Origin: Dendrolimus kikuchii
Taxonomy: Eukaryota > Arthropoda > Insecta > Lepidoptera > Lasiocampidae
Direction of reading: 5' to 3'
Length of the DNA stretch: 64,000 nucleotides
Assembly: GCA_019925095.2 (NCBI GenBank)
Contig: CM034414.1
Location: 4,566,001-4,630,000, forward strand
Shown here: positions 22,180 through 33,904 of the stretch, piece by piece
How positions within the stretch are numbered: position 1 is the first letter of the stretch
How the letters are laid out: the number at the start of each line of letters is the position of its first letter
The notes under the pieces: model-generated
The model's input: the letters and a program-made list of their open reading frames with translations, nothing else
Database searches by the model: none
What the model was told of the DNA's origin: nothing
Made by a program: the position numbers and the translations under genes

Positions 22180-22436
22180 CGTGCAGAAACTGTCGTAAGA
22201 GGCGACAAAACAACTCACAGCCAGGTGTTAGGGTATTTGCTTGTCTAAATGGCTATTTCCCCTGGATTGGAGTATGCCGCCATAACAACCTGGAGTTCTG
22301 TTACGGCAGTAGTGGCCAGGTTCCAGTCTCCCTTTAGAGAGTGGCAGCACATTGGTAGTCCCTTTGGTGTTACAAATGTCCATAGGCGATAGTAACCGCT
22401 TTCTATCAGGTGGGCCGTCTGCCTGTTTGCTGAACG
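22180..22436 (+). mobile_element. Family A interspersed repeat, copy 2
   Basis: TGTCGTAAGAGGCGACAAAA, GCCGCCATAACAACCTGGAG, CCAGGTTCCAGTCTCCC, GGCGATAGTAACCGC and GGGCCGTCTGCCTG in the family order. Confidence 0.75.
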
Positions 22437-22840
22437 TATAAGTAAATTATGTCAATTTTTATCAAAGACATTGGAATATAACATAGATGTAACATTAAAA
22501 TTCATTCACAAAGCTACACTCTTTACACTTACGAAGGTATTATGCAAAAGAAAAAGATAGGTTATTTTTGTTAACTCGATCTTAACATGGCCAGTATCTA
22601 TACATTATTATGTATATATATTATACATGTTTACAAGATACTCCAAATCTGAAGACCCTAATATTCGCTTTCAACCGGCTTCGGATGCCGTCGTCCGTGA
22701 CACATTATATAATCTTACGTGCTTTCTCAATGTAATCATTACTCTGCGATTTATATCTCCAAAAATATTGTAATGCGCGTGCGAGCGAGCGAGAGATAGC
22801 GAGTTCAGGTAGCCCCTAAATGGCCGGTTCTCATACTATT

Positions 22841-22915
22841 ACTATTCATTCCCTTGCCTTAGCATCGGTTGAATTTTGATATTACTTGTATGGAGTTTAT
22901 GTCAAATTTAAACGG
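22841..22915. repeat. Family C small foldback element, copy 3
   Basis: ACTATTCATTCCCTTGCC, TTTTGATATTACTTGTATGG and ATGTCAAATTTAAACGG. Confidence 0.55.
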
Positions 22916-22924
22916 CCATAAATA

Positions 22925-23726
22925 CACCAATCATTATACAATTCAATTTCAAAACGTATGTAATTGTATATTCAAAGGAGAAACCCGTTTCTGGGCCTAA
23001 TCGTTACACGAATGGGATATGTACCAAAAACTTCGTCTATTTTGTTTGATTAACCCCTTTAAATCCTTAACCTCATTAACAATGGCCAAGTGTAGAAATA
23101 AATAGATTTAAATTTTTTGTTTTATACGACCTTTGCAAAAATTTGTAACATTTATTTCATTACATGTAACTAACTCCACAATCGCACGCATTAGCAATAG
23201 GGCATCCCTAATTAACAAATGTCAGCCAGGTAATGATTTAAGTGGGCCTTAATAAGCATACTTTCAGTTGAGGATTTCAGTAATATCAATCAAATAAATC
23301 TGAAGTCACCACCTACGCTTTTTATGTACCTGCCTAAAACCTAATCGTGATAAGCTACAAGCACACAGCGCATATGCCTTCGTAGGAGAACGCCTCAAAA
23401 ATATCATTTTTTATTAAAATCATCCAACAATAAAAATAACCTAAAATGTAAACATTGTTTGATTTTACCAATTTGGTCATTGCTGGCAGACGTAAAAACT
23501 GGGCTCGTGAAACCTTCTTAGGTGTTGTAATTTATGCTCAAATTCTAGCCCTGTAACGCCAGGCCCAAGTTTGTATGGATTTCAGGTTTCTTCTTTATAA
23601 ATCAAGACATCACAATTAATTTTATATAATGTTAAGCGTGGAGTGTATAAATCAAAGATTAACTTAGTTTAAAGGCGAAAGAAACTACCTTTGTGTCCCA
23701 AGGTAGACGAAACAAAGGTTAGGGTC
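22925..23726. other. AT-rich intergenic DNA
   Basis: No gene or defined repeat seen. Confidence 0.45.
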
Positions 23727-23957
23727 TTATTCCTCCTCTAATAATTCCGGGATTTGTACGCTGGCCAGTCCAACTACAACCCTACGGTTACCTTCCCCTT
23801 GTGGTAATATGTGATGCTCATGCACACTTGGCTTTGTTTCCTCACTACTAGCCGTTCGAAACTGATAGTCGCGAAAGGTACATAATTGCTCGATACAAAA
23901 AAATGCAACATTGCTGTACGGTAGGAAAATTACTAGAAGCAGTAGACTTCGCCACAA
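23727..23957 (-). other. Short open frame of uncertain status next to family D
   Basis: 76 codons on the minus strand with reasonable codon usage toward the end (HHILPQGEGNRRVVVGLASV) and a stop after ELLEEE. CTACCGTACAG at about 23905-23915 could be a splice acceptor. It adjoins the conserved leader of a family D copy, so it may be transposon sequence rather than a host exon. No family recognised. Confidence 0.2.
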
Positions 23958-24245
23958 TGGCAGACAAGGGAATCTTAGTCTATACAGTCAATTCTGATGT
24001 ATAAGTCTTCGTATAAGTAGCGCAGTTGAATTGTAGGCTACATCTAACGCCATTGGACGGAGTTCTTGTGTAAACTAGAAAGGGCACATTTGACAATACA
24101 GTTCACATTTCTCACAAAAATACATAATTACTACTCAAAACTATCAATATCCTACAATTACTGTTCATTTTAGAGTAATTTTACACATTTTAAGAAATAA
24201 AACTGCACAGCACAACGTCCCCTTTAAGTTCCCGCCAAAAACTTC
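23940..24245 (+). repeat. Family D repeat with leader, copy 2
   Basis: Same ordered blocks as 13236-13557. The frame that is open in the other copies is broken here by TAA near 24075. Confidence 0.7.
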
Positions 24246-24249
24246 CGTA

Positions 24250-25545
24250 CGAAAATTAATTCGTGACTGTTTATTAATTTGAATTTCGAATAAGATCTAT
24301 TGGTTGATGGACACCACGGACGTGAATGTTTAATAGGACAGTGGCGTCATAAACGTCAATTATTTGATCACCATTCCTTAACATATAATAAATATTTTAA
24401 TGAAGGTCACCCATCACAAGAAATTGAATAAGGCATCTGTAAGTGTTTTTACAGGGGTTTACTTCTATTTTTGTTAATTTTTCGGACGAACGACTAAAAT
24501 TTAGACGGAACCTACGTGAATAAAAGCGTCAAATGAAGCCTTTATTTAAACATATGTGCGTGTACTATGTATACACATGATTTCCGTCTGCTTGGTCAAT
24601 AGTAATGTGTCAAGTGGAAACTATTCCACGTTCATCGGTACAAATTCGATTATTTAATACTAAGTTCTCGTAACGCAATGCGATGGGATGGACTTCCTTT
24701 AGTCGGCTTCAGTTTGAGAGCTCGAGGCTCGGTCTACCTAATTTATAGTCTGAGGTTAATTTATATTATTTCAAATTTTTAGTTTAAAACCTCTTATTAA
24801 TAAATACAATTTCGCACGGTTCATTTAGATCACCAGTAAAATAAAATTGGAAATAATTTAATAAATAAAAATACTATAGTAAAACCGAAAGTACGAAAAC
24901 AAATCCCCCTCCGCCCCCTGTCAGTTAATTTAAATTACGACTTTATTTAAAAGCATTAAAAATAATCAAAAATACGTTTCTATGTATACTGTCGCGAAAA
25001 CTTAAGAAGATACTACGTTTTCTATAGTTACTAAGCGTGGTTGTTGTTTAATTGTTAATGCAATCTACTCTTTAGGACTTATTTTATTTTACAATAAAAA
25101 TTGAGTAGAAAATAAAATTGATAAAATATAATTTTTCTTGTGTTACGATCATGTAAAATGGTTTGTTTTCAAATATTATTTGTAAACCTCATGTAAAACC
25201 ACTTACAGATTACAATCACTATATTGTAACAACACGCACATGAAAGCTGATTACATAGTTATGATTATTATTACATTTGTAAGCGAACACTCAATTGCTT
25301 TTTTGTTATTGCGACAATCCTTTTATTTATAATATATAATACGTTTTTGGTAGTAATTAGTATTTGGAAATTACTAGAATGTTGATAACATCAATTACAT
25401 TCATTGAAAAATACGATAAAGCAACTCATTGTTATTAAGAATTTTTCTCATACAATCCTGACTTACACGTATAATGAGAAACGTAAAAGGATAAGGTAGG
25501 TAATGTTTGTAATTTTCGGTCGATAGAAAAAAAAAATATATATAT
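24250..25545. other. AT-rich intergenic DNA
   Basis: No gene seen. A GC-richer patch at 24655-24745 (GCTCGAGGCTCGGTCTACC) is not explained. An AT-dinucleotide run lies near 25536-25552. Confidence 0.4.
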
Positions 25546-25551
25546 ATATAA

Positions 25552-26055
25552 TATTATAAAATTCTAAGCATACCGTGTCTGTACATTGAAGCTATTAAAA
25601 AATCAATTGGTATAGACTATATATATGATGGAGAATACGATGCAATTCTTTTTTATTTCTTGTCTGTTCGTTCGGGATTCACGTCAAAACTACTGGGCCG
25701 ATTTCAATACGGCTTCCGCTGATCAACAGGTAATTCTTAGACTTAAACTCTGCGCTACTTTTTATCCTAGGAATTCCGCGGGAATTTTTCTGGGAATTAT
25801 TTAAAATTACCAGATAAAAAAAAAACCAATGTAATTTTTTTTACTGATCGATAGCAAATTTAATGTAATAAAAAATGTGTGATATTTTTTATCCCGGGAA
25901 TCCCACGGGAATTTTCCCGGGAGCGATTTATAATTGTGCGTAAAAATTACCTTCTCCCGACACAGTTTTCACTAAAACGATAGCTTACATTCTTTTTTAA
26001 ATAATGTGGTACTTCGTGTCCTGGGAATCCCGAGGGAAAAGTTAAGCGTAGACTA
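25552..26055 (+). repeat. Family H interspersed repeat, copy 2
   Basis: Longest copy: ACCGTGTCTGTACATTGAAG, TTTATTTCTTGTCTGTTCG, GGCCGATTTCAATACGGC, three CGGGAATTTT-type palindromic motifs (25765, 25893, 26010 areas) and GTTAAGCGTAGAC. Similar palindromic G/C motifs recur in dispersed lepidopteran repeats. Confidence 0.75.
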
Positions 26056-26059
26056 GTAT

Positions 26060-27071
26060 AAAAATAAAGAAGAAAAAGCCTGCGCAGCCGGTCGGACGCA
26101 CAGCCTTTTTTCTTTCCTACTGGCATCACGTATATGATATCTATATAATTATAATATAGTCTCGCGGTATATATAATGGGTACAATGTTCAAAGGCGCGA
26201 CGAAGATAGGTTTTATGGTTTGAAAGTTATCCGTTGAATGCTTAGAGAACGAATGAGTGAAGGGCTTTGTAACGCGTTCGACTATCGCGGGCAACTCACT
26301 CGGACCGATCGCGAGTGAGCTTCGCTTGTTCTAGAATGCACTCAAAATATGCTTTTATTAAAAAAAACAAACAATGTACAAAAATGTAAGTCATTTGTCA
26401 CTTTATAATATTAATAAATGTCATATATTTTACTTATAGTCTTGATGGACTATGGGTGGAATATATTATAAATAATTCGTTTTCTTTTATTGTATTAGTT
26501 CATAAAATCATTCTAATAAATATGTATTATCTAAAAAATAAAATTGATATGTTATTACATTTTTTGAAATGAAAACTCTTTAGCCGCGTTGGGCACTTTT
26601 TGGTAGGGGAAAAACTTATGGGTTCGCGTCACCGACATGCTCATGACTGGCGCATGCGCAGTGGCGGTGTTCTGAACAGCGTTAGACGCTTTTTGAATTG
26701 GTGAAATCTCGTGTTCGTGACACCGACATGCTTATAGCAGTATATCTGTAGCTATACAGCTGTGCAACATTAGCGCTGTATATATCTTATAAGTGAAACT
26801 GAATGGATTTAGTGCAAAGTTCAATGTGTATATACTGTGCATTGTTGAAATAGTGTTTCAATTCAAACATTATGAAATTTCAAATTTTAATAATAAAAGT
26901 TCTAAGTTTTCACCTCTATCGGCAGTCTCTAACTGCCAATGTTTTATTTAGTTTAGTTAGATTTAGTTTATTTTACAGGTAACCCCGAGTGAGCTCTTCA
27001 TTCACCGAATTCTATCGTCAACAAGTAACCTTATCCAACGTCGTAAGTCATGGAACAGGACATCGTGAGTA
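26060..27071. other. Intergenic DNA with a partial direct duplication
   Basis: CGTTGGGCACTTTTTGGTAG ... CACCGACATGCTCAT (26588-26645) is echoed by CGTTAGACGCTTTTTGAATT ... CACCGACATGCTTATA (26681-26736), spaced about 93 bp. A possible splice acceptor-like TTTATTTTACAG lies near 26980. No gene can be supported. Confidence 0.35.
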
Positions 27072-27361
27072 TTAAGGCCCCCATACACGGAACGATTCGT
27101 CGTTACGATGGATCTGAAGAAAATCGTGACGATTCATCGCGACGAATTGCCGCTCAACACAAGAAACGATTGGTCGTTGCAAAAAAAGTCGTGTGTCATC
27201 ACAGAAATACAATACGTGCCCTCTTTGAAAATGGATAACTTAATTCTGATTACCTATATAGCGGTAAGTTTAATATGGCTGCAGAAGAAATGAAAACCTA
27301 AAAATGTGTGGGTTAAGAAATAGCTATTAAAGCGAAATCAGTATTCACATGTAAATATATT

Positions 27362-27540
27362 AAACGATAATAAAACTACGTTTTAACGATTTTACGCGCG
27401 GTAATTTATTTGATTTTTATTATTACGACGTTTTGGCCACTTTCCGTAGCCGTGATCACGGAAGACAAAGATGTCAAGTGTCAATGAGTATTGTTGAAGT
27501 TTTATTTGGCCTACCGTCAACTTGTTCATTTTAAATCATA
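27362..27540 (+). repeat. Family B element, copy 3 (nested)
   Basis: AAAACTACGTTTTAACGATT, TTATTATTACGACGTTTTGG, CGTGATCACGGAAGACAAAG and CAAGTGTCAATGAG. Confidence 0.65.
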
Positions 27541-27702
27541 TCATTTTAATTAAAATATTATATTTTAAACGAATAAAGATTCCACCCACGAGATTGGCAC
27601 AACCATATGAGAATAACTGGACTGATACACCTTTGATCTATCGTCACGATTTTCATGATTGTATTGGTTTCTGTTGTGATGACGATATTGTCTTCTATTT
27701 TT

Positions 27703-28022
27703 TTTTATTTTTTTTTTATTGCAGGAGTGCAGCAGACAGGCAGACGGCCCACTTGATGGAAAGCGGTTACCATCGCCTATGGACATTTGCAACACCAAAG
27801 GTGTTACAAATGCGCTGCTGCTCTTTTAAGGGAGACTGGAACCTGGTCACTAATGTCGGAACACAACTCAAGGTTGTTATGGCGACATACTTTAGACCAG
27901 GGGTGGTAGCCATCCAGTCGGGCAATTGCCCTACCACCTGGCTGTGGGTTGTTTGGTCGCCTCTTACGACAGGCCGCCCGGCCGCAGGAAATTGTATTCT
28001 TCCTCCGTTCCTGCAGGGATAG
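27703..28022 (-). mobile_element. Family A interspersed repeat, copy 3 (nested, near full length)
   Basis: On the minus strand it runs from TCCTGCAGGAACGGAGGAAG to GGCAGACGGCC... and ends in a long A-tract (T-run at 27701-27720). The best preserved copy with 48014-48344. Confidence 0.8.
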
Positions 28023-28340
28023 ATCTATCAAGTGAATTGTTAACGATTTGGACATACACCATTGAGTCGTCGTTACTATCGGTCTGAAACGACGGATCGT
28101 AACTACGAGTCGCACCGCATATGGGGGTCTTTACTGCTAGCTTGCATCCAACAATAGTCTTACATTTTCTTTTATCAGTAAATAATAGCCTGTGTTTGAC
28201 GGCTGGTAACACTGTTTTTATTGGAACGAAGTTCCTTATTGCGCGTTGTGAAAGGGGGCTAGACGGAAAAAATTCTTACGAAAAGTTGTCACGACACTTT
28301 TTGCTATAGTAAGCTATTGTAAGCTGTGCGGCGTCGCATG

Positions 28341-28393
28341 TTTCTCTGTCTGTCTGTCTGTCTCTCTCTCTCTTATAGAGAGAGAGAGACAAC
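28341..28393. repeat. TCTG/TC microsatellite folding on a GA run
   Basis: (TCTG)n then (TC)n meets TTATA and (GA)n, giving a near-perfect hairpin. Confidence 0.8.
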
Positions 28394-28399
28394 ATAATT

Positions 28400-29640
28400 T
28401 GTTATATTTGTTAATAATAAGTTTATATAACATTATATTTGTTAATAATAAAAAAAATATTATTATAACTTAAAAAAAATAAAATTTTATTACAATTCCT
28501 TCACTAATTAATCGAAAGGAACTTCGTTCCATCCGGGTGTCCCTTGACACCTCTCAAGTTTTTTTATAATAGGTACCTACTTACGTATTGGTTTCTTTTT
28601 TTTAATAGAGGGTATCAAAAAAGATAATTGAATCGCTACCGTGAGATACACTTGGTCGTTGATGTTTCGACTTCAAAACCTAAAAAAGTGCCTTTGTCCT
28701 GTTTGAAACGCGCAAGTAGACATAAGTGCCCCGATAATTGCGAATCAGACAAATTGCAAAAGGAGGAATATAGTTAAGGAGTCCAGGACTAAGTTGTAGA
28801 GGCTAAATCGTGAACCGCTTGTTAAAATGTAAGTAAAAGCCATGCTAAGTGTTTTGTTACGTATTATGGTAAAGGAAATAGATGATTATGTTCGTAAATA
28901 TTAAATAGTTGTTTTTCTATTGCGAACCCATTAAACTTGAAACTATAACTAAAATTACACTATACCAATCGTCGCTCACTGGTTTAGCCCCGAAAAAATA
29001 ACCAGTATGATCATTTTTCAATTTACCTGCCGCCAAAAGCTGCTATTGAAATGTTTTGTAATAAAATTACCATTTTGCAAAGTTTACTAAACTAAACCTT
29101 ATAGGAAAGTAAATGTAGCGATTTGTTTTCTGTAGGTACAGTTTATATTAGAAAAAAAAAATCTTTTCAAATCGATATTATCAACATGCTACTAATATAT
29201 ATTTTATAATATTTTACATGGCATACATTTGTAAGGTTTAAAAAAAGTTGAAACTGGAAATTTAGGAATAAAATATTTAAATTTCGACATGTCTTTGGCG
29301 ATTTAAAAATAAATCCATACTAAAATATATTAGCAAAAACGAGTTCTTATCCATGGTCTTAGACATATAGGCATGTTTTTAGTAAATGGGCAGAATTTTA
29401 AACTATTTTTATATTGTAATTTTCGTGGCATTATATAATAGGCATATTCAAAGTCATCGGGAGCGAAACCGCTTAGTAATAATTAATAAAAGGGCTGTTT
29501 TAATAAAATTTCGTCGCTAAGTCGGATTTCATTATTAAAATACCTCTTAATTTAATTTCCATTAACGTTAATCAATTTGTACTATCAAAATGAATGTGAT
29601 ATGATATTATATACTTAATTAATAAGAATTTAATTCACTT
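28400..29640. other. AT-rich intergenic DNA
   Basis: No gene or repeat boundary identified. Confidence 0.45.
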
Positions 29641-29741
29641 ATTCAGTCCTTGCAGCGTAAGCTCAGCTTTATATTGTATTTGTGTGAATGCTAGAGGTAC
29701 AAGAAGTGAAGTGCGGAAAGTGCGCGGCAGATGGGTGAGTA

Positions 29742-30602
29742 GGGTTGCCAACCATACTTTATAGTAACGTATCCTACTTTATTTTTGATAAATATACTTT
29801 ATACTTTTGCATAAAAATAAAGTACATGAAAATACTCTATTTCCAATATTAACTCTGATGTGTAAAATACATACATACATACATAACTTCACGCCAGTTC
29901 CCTTGCGGGGTAGGCACGAGCAACAGAGTGCCATTTAGGCTTATTCTTACACACCTCACTTGCCTCTTTGACATTCATAACTCTTGTCATGCAAGCTCGT
30001 CTGTTCTTAAGGCTCCTGACATCACCTTCTGCTAGTACACGATCAATTTGATCATGGAAGGTGTGTCGTGGCCTTCCACGACTTCTGCATCCATCCACTT
30101 TTGCACTCTGGACCATGGAGAAATTGCTGTTAGGTACCAAGGTGCCGTGGTATTTCAGATACTCCAAGGAAACTCCGGATTTTAAATTCAACAATATTAT
30201 ATTTTAGGTAAATTTACATTGCAGATTTTTACAATTGACTTATTATAGAGCACATTTTTCACAACGATGTGTAAAATGAAATACTTAAATAGATAATTAC
30301 TGAACTATTATCGATCCAGCTTTCACTGAAAGAGTTTATTCAGTAATGAATCTAAAATGGCGAGAAGAAAGGAACAGGACATCTAGATATTTAATAAACA
30401 ATGAATTGTTTGTTTATTTAAATTGGGAATGTAAAGATAGCTTCCAAAAATTTAAGAATAATTAAAGTTGTTAGTATGTGCTAGAAGCACACAAAAATAG
30501 TGTCTACAAGAGAATAAATAAATAATATTTTGAAAAATACTTTATTTTTTCCATACTTAAAAAATGCAATACGTTATTTTTCTCAAAAATAGTTGGCAAC
30601 CC
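29742..30602 (+). mobile_element. Family E MITE, copy 2
   Basis: GGGTTGCCAACCATACTTTA to AGTTGGCAACCC, flanked by TA (29740-29741, 30603-30604). About 453 bp once the inserted LINE fragment and its duplication are removed; closely similar to 16633-17103 throughout. Confidence 0.8.
29870..30265 (-). mobile_element. RTE-like LINE tail, copy 3, chimeric at its 5' end
   Basis: An exact 12-bp duplication GATGTGTAAAAT (29858-29869, 30266-30277) bounds a 396-bp insertion in family E. The minus-strand 3' half (to about 30107) is the same ORF2 end as in copies 1 and 2, with terminal ATGT repeats. The 5' part (about 30108-30265) does not match copy 1, which at the same point continues into the GHVERMHDERMTKQ region. 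The join falls at GCAAAAGTGGATGG. The 5' part can be read in frame with the LINE (YLKYHGTLVPNSNFSMVQ), but its origin is unknown. Confidence 0.8.
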
Positions 30603-30879
30603 TACGCGTGAGGGACGCGCTGCGCCTCAGGCCGCATTTCAAAAACCAGTACACCGAGTGTATACCATGTATACCATGCGCGGGAAGCGCTGCGCCACAA
30701 GCCGTATATCATCGCTGCACTATCTATGTGCACTCACACAACGCAAAGCTGAGCTCACGCTGCACTATACGAAAGTATTGTGGGAATTAAAATAAATTAA
30801 CTTAAAATAGTTATAGGTCATATTTATATCTGAGCCTTGCAAGGCGTCAAAATAGAACATATACGAGAATTTTAAATAA

Positions 30880-31170
30880 AGTTCCTGCTTATACACGTAA
30901 ATATTCATCGCACTCCAGAACGTCCACTTGCTTCGATCCTGACCAATTCTTTTCGCTTCGTATACTTTCATTAATCTCTTCATACATGCACGTTGGTTTC
31001 AGATGCTTTTTACCTGATATTTCTATATCACGTCTGCTATTTGATCGTGGTAAGTACGTCGCGGTCTACAGGCACTAACTTTACTATTCACAACACTGTC
31101 ATACATTTGTTTTGTGATTCTACTTTCATGCATTCTCTCTACATGCGCAAACCAAATTAACATTCCATTT
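30880..31170 (-). pseudogene. Diverged RTE-like LINE ORF2 C-terminal relic
   Basis: The minus strand reads GNGMLIWFAHVERMHESRIT and RRTYHDQIADVI, then, in another frame, CMKRLMKVYEAKRIGQDRSK. The same motif order as in the 9.7-kb copy, but a different, older subfamily with stops. Confidence 0.65.
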
Positions 31171-31199
31171 CCAACTCTTCACTTAAATAATGACATTTG

Positions 31200-31720
31200 T
31201 TACAAAATCTCAGACAAACATTTCAATTATATTAGTATAGTTAAAAGAAATGAAATTTTCACCCTTAAATATGTTCTTAGAGATAAGTCGATCGTTAATG
31301 TTTTGATGAGCTCAGTCGTGTTTATGATTGGGAGTTGATATCTCAGAACAATAACTAAAGCTTAACAAATTGTAATAAAACAGCTACAACATATATGTAT
31401 CCGAACTACTTTCACTTATGGCGATGAAAGCCTGTTGGAGGGAGATAGACATACAGTCCTTCATTCGTTATTTACAATATTCTCACTAGTTTATAACAAG
31501 ACAGTGATAAATGACCAAGTTAAATTGACCTTCCCGTACGAACAAAGAATACGGACAATACGTACTTTTAATTTAATAGCATAATTAGAACATTTAATGG
31601 ATGACTTGTCTGAAATAATAGAAACCATAAACGGACATTATATTATCTAATTTGTAGAACGCTAAGCTCACACTAGCTTCAAATTGGATGGTTTAAAGGC
31701 AGTTAGGCAGTTCGTGATCC
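31200..31720. other. AT-rich intergenic DNA
   Basis: Nothing recognised. Confidence 0.45.
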
Positions 31721-31722
31721 AA

Positions 31723-31985
31723 TGACTACGTTCCATTAGAGACACACAACGACCACGTTCACGACCGCGATTTTTCCCGTTCCACTTGTTTGCCGGCGTT
31801 ATAATCATAAATCCAAGTGGAACGGTTATTCGACCCACCTCTTGACATGGGTTTTTGTGAGCGTTGTTCGATCGAAAATGACGTCAATAGTGACGTTTTC
31901 GCCACGACCACAACGACCGCGGTCACCTTGTGAACCGGCTAACGCAGCATTTTCGGCGTTGTGAGCTACTAATGGAACGCGCTGA
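31723..31985. repeat. Family G foldback element, copy 1
   Basis: CTACGTTCCATTAGAGAC at the left faces CTACTAATGGAACGCG at the right. Inside are AAGTGGAACGGTTATTCGAC, ATGACGTCAATAGTGACG and TTTTCGCCACGAC. Other copies: 34866-35214, 41030-41234, 42380-42518. Confidence 0.75.
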
Positions 31986-31989
31986 AGTT

Positions 31990-32610
31990 TACTAACTAGC
32001 GCATCAGATTTAGCGCTCTACAAATTGAATAACGTAATGCCCGATTTTATTTTAATACAGTTTCTATCTTTAGTTATTGTTATGAGGTAAACTATATTTT
32101 AACGGTCTTTTAAATTTAAAACTCCCAAGTGATACCATTACACAAAAATTAAAACTACTAATTTACTACAAAATTAGCGATCGTCTAAAACATTTTTTTT
32201 ATAATGGGTCCGCGATTTTGGCATTTATTTTCCATTACAATTGCGTACAATACATACATTTTATTAATACGTAACTAGCGCTTTACAAGTTTTATTTCAA
32301 CAAGACAACATGGCAACATTTATTTTAAAAAAATTGATTGAATTTACTCTGCAATTACGTTTTACACTAGGCAATTGTTATTTTCAGTATGCCATACTAT
32401 AATGGCATAATAAAAATCACTTGCACAGTATTGTGTGTATATTATCAAATATATAAATATCGACCTACTGTTTTCAATGAGAATTTTTTTTTGTTAAATT
32501 CTTATAATATTTTTTTAATTTATTTTCTAGCCATACAATAGTATCATTATTATGGCAAGTAGATCAAGTGAGAAATGAGTACATAAAACGATCTTTAAAA
32601 GTTGCATCCG
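31990..32610. other. AT-rich intergenic DNA
   Basis: Nothing recognised. Confidence 0.45.
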
Positions 32611-32614
32611 TGAC

Positions 32615-32895
32615 TTACAAATGAACAGGAAGAAGATAAGGTGGTATGGACATGTATGTAATGAGGAAGAATGAAAGTCACTTAACAAAAATAATGATAA
32701 ACTGGAAAATTGCCGGGTAAAAATGTAAAGGTACATCAAAAAAGGGACGGGTAGATTGTGTGAAGAATGACATGACTTGTGGTGTGACAAAGGATTTAAG
32801 TCATAATAGAGGGTGTGGAAGGAAAAGACATATTGTGCCGACCTCAAATTGGCAGAAGTTGAAAGAAAAGACAGAGAGATTATCATTGTACAGCT
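32615..32895 (+). pseudogene. RTE-like LINE ORF2 relic
   Basis: Plus-strand reading IRWYGHVCNEEE, a GTGRLCEE block, a WCDKGFK block and then GVWKEKT ... CADLKL follows the usual C-terminal order of RTE-like frames, with several stops and shifts. Confidence 0.55.
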
Positions 32896-33067
32896 ATAAA
32901 ATAAAAAAGAATTCCTAACGTTTCGAAAACAATTCATAGGGTGCCAGTCATTGAAGTATTATATAAATAGTTTGCCCTGGTTTATTTTCAATTAAATAAG
33001 CTTTAGATCAGTGTAGGATTAAAGTCTCAGCTTGACGAAGAAACCATACGCGCCGGAGTATCAAACA

Positions 33068-33122
33068 ATTTTCGGACAAATCTATACTAAACTGAAAATT
33101 GTATAGATTTGTCTGAAAATCT
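33068..33122. repeat. Inverted repeat, about 20-bp arms with one mismatch
   Basis: TTTTCGGACAAATCTATAC is inverted as GTATAGATTTGTCTGAAAA, with a 13-nt spacer. The flanks (32900-33900) are otherwise AT-rich without recognised features. At 33610-33640, GTGCGAAGCCATATTTAAA recurs near 54890. Confidence 0.8.
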
Positions 33123-33904
33123 CAGAATAGTTGATGAGTTTTTGGTAGGAATTTGAGAGGTGATATTTTGCTATGCATAATATATTACACATGCATTAGG
33201 AATATCATTAAAATATATAACGCTCCTTAAAAGTGCATTTAACTATTTTATGTACTGTTTTTAACGAAGCATGGTTTTTTGTGTTGAAAATCTTAACAGT
33301 TAGGTGACACGGGTTTTCTCGAGTTGTTAGAAAAACACACTCGTTTCGCCTCAGTAAATCTTGAAATGAAAATGAATGTATTTATTTCAAAATGGAATGT
33401 TTACAGATTAGTTATTGAAAATAATGAGGCTACCGACGCCTCCAAAGTAATTTTAGTTACTGTTAAAGTAGAAGAAGTGGCGCTACAAACTCCTCAGTAA
33501 TATTACTTTATAAGTATCATGTATAGAACCGTAGACTTTTTTATTAGATTATTGTAAATCTTGAGTATTCATGAATACTTAACACTGGCTAGACACACAA
33601 ACTGTGCGAAGCCATATTTAAAAAGGAAGATCATTTGACGTAAAATGTTACCAGTTAACAAAAAAGTAATTTTTTGGTAGATTTCTTTGCCAAGCCGTAT
33701 TGGGCATAAAAATTACAAAAAAGGTGACATATAATTAAAAATTCGCGTAAAAACAAATATTCACAAAACGAACAAATACATAAATGTATGATCATTTGTA
33801 ATCTTTCTCTACTCTCTCTTTTAAGTGCAACTATTTTCAAAACCCACCATTGAAGCAGCGTCCAAAAGAAAAATACAGCATTAATATATTGCAGATAATA
33901 TCAT

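Larger units (their letters stand above)
27075..28130. mobile_element. Inverted-repeat DNA element with TTA duplication (PIF/Harbinger-like), containing two nested repeats
   Basis: AGGCCCCCATACACGGAACG at the left matches, inverted, the right end TATGGGGGTCT. The similarity continues about 40 bp inward (GTCGTTACGAT / ATCGTAACTACGA). TTA flanks both ends (27072-27074, 28131-28133), the 3-bp target type of PIF/Harbinger transposons. No transposase is visible. A family B piece (27362-27540) and a family A copy (27703-28022) lie inside it, so it is older than both insertions. Confidence 0.7.
29652..30763 (-). mobile_element. Family X element, copy 2, interrupted by E and by an RTE-like insertion
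   Basis: Ends GCAGCGTAAGCTCAGCTTT (left) and AAAGCTGAGCTCACGCTGC (right) are terminal inverted repeats of at least 19 bp with one mismatch. The right part 30605-30763 is the inverse of 16435-16620. Three layers are nested: X, then E, then the RTE-like fragment. Confidence 0.75.

Noticed and set aside
28341..28393. Regulatory GAGA-type element
   Set aside because: It is a plain TCTG/TC microsatellite meeting a GA run, and nothing nearby suggests a promoter.
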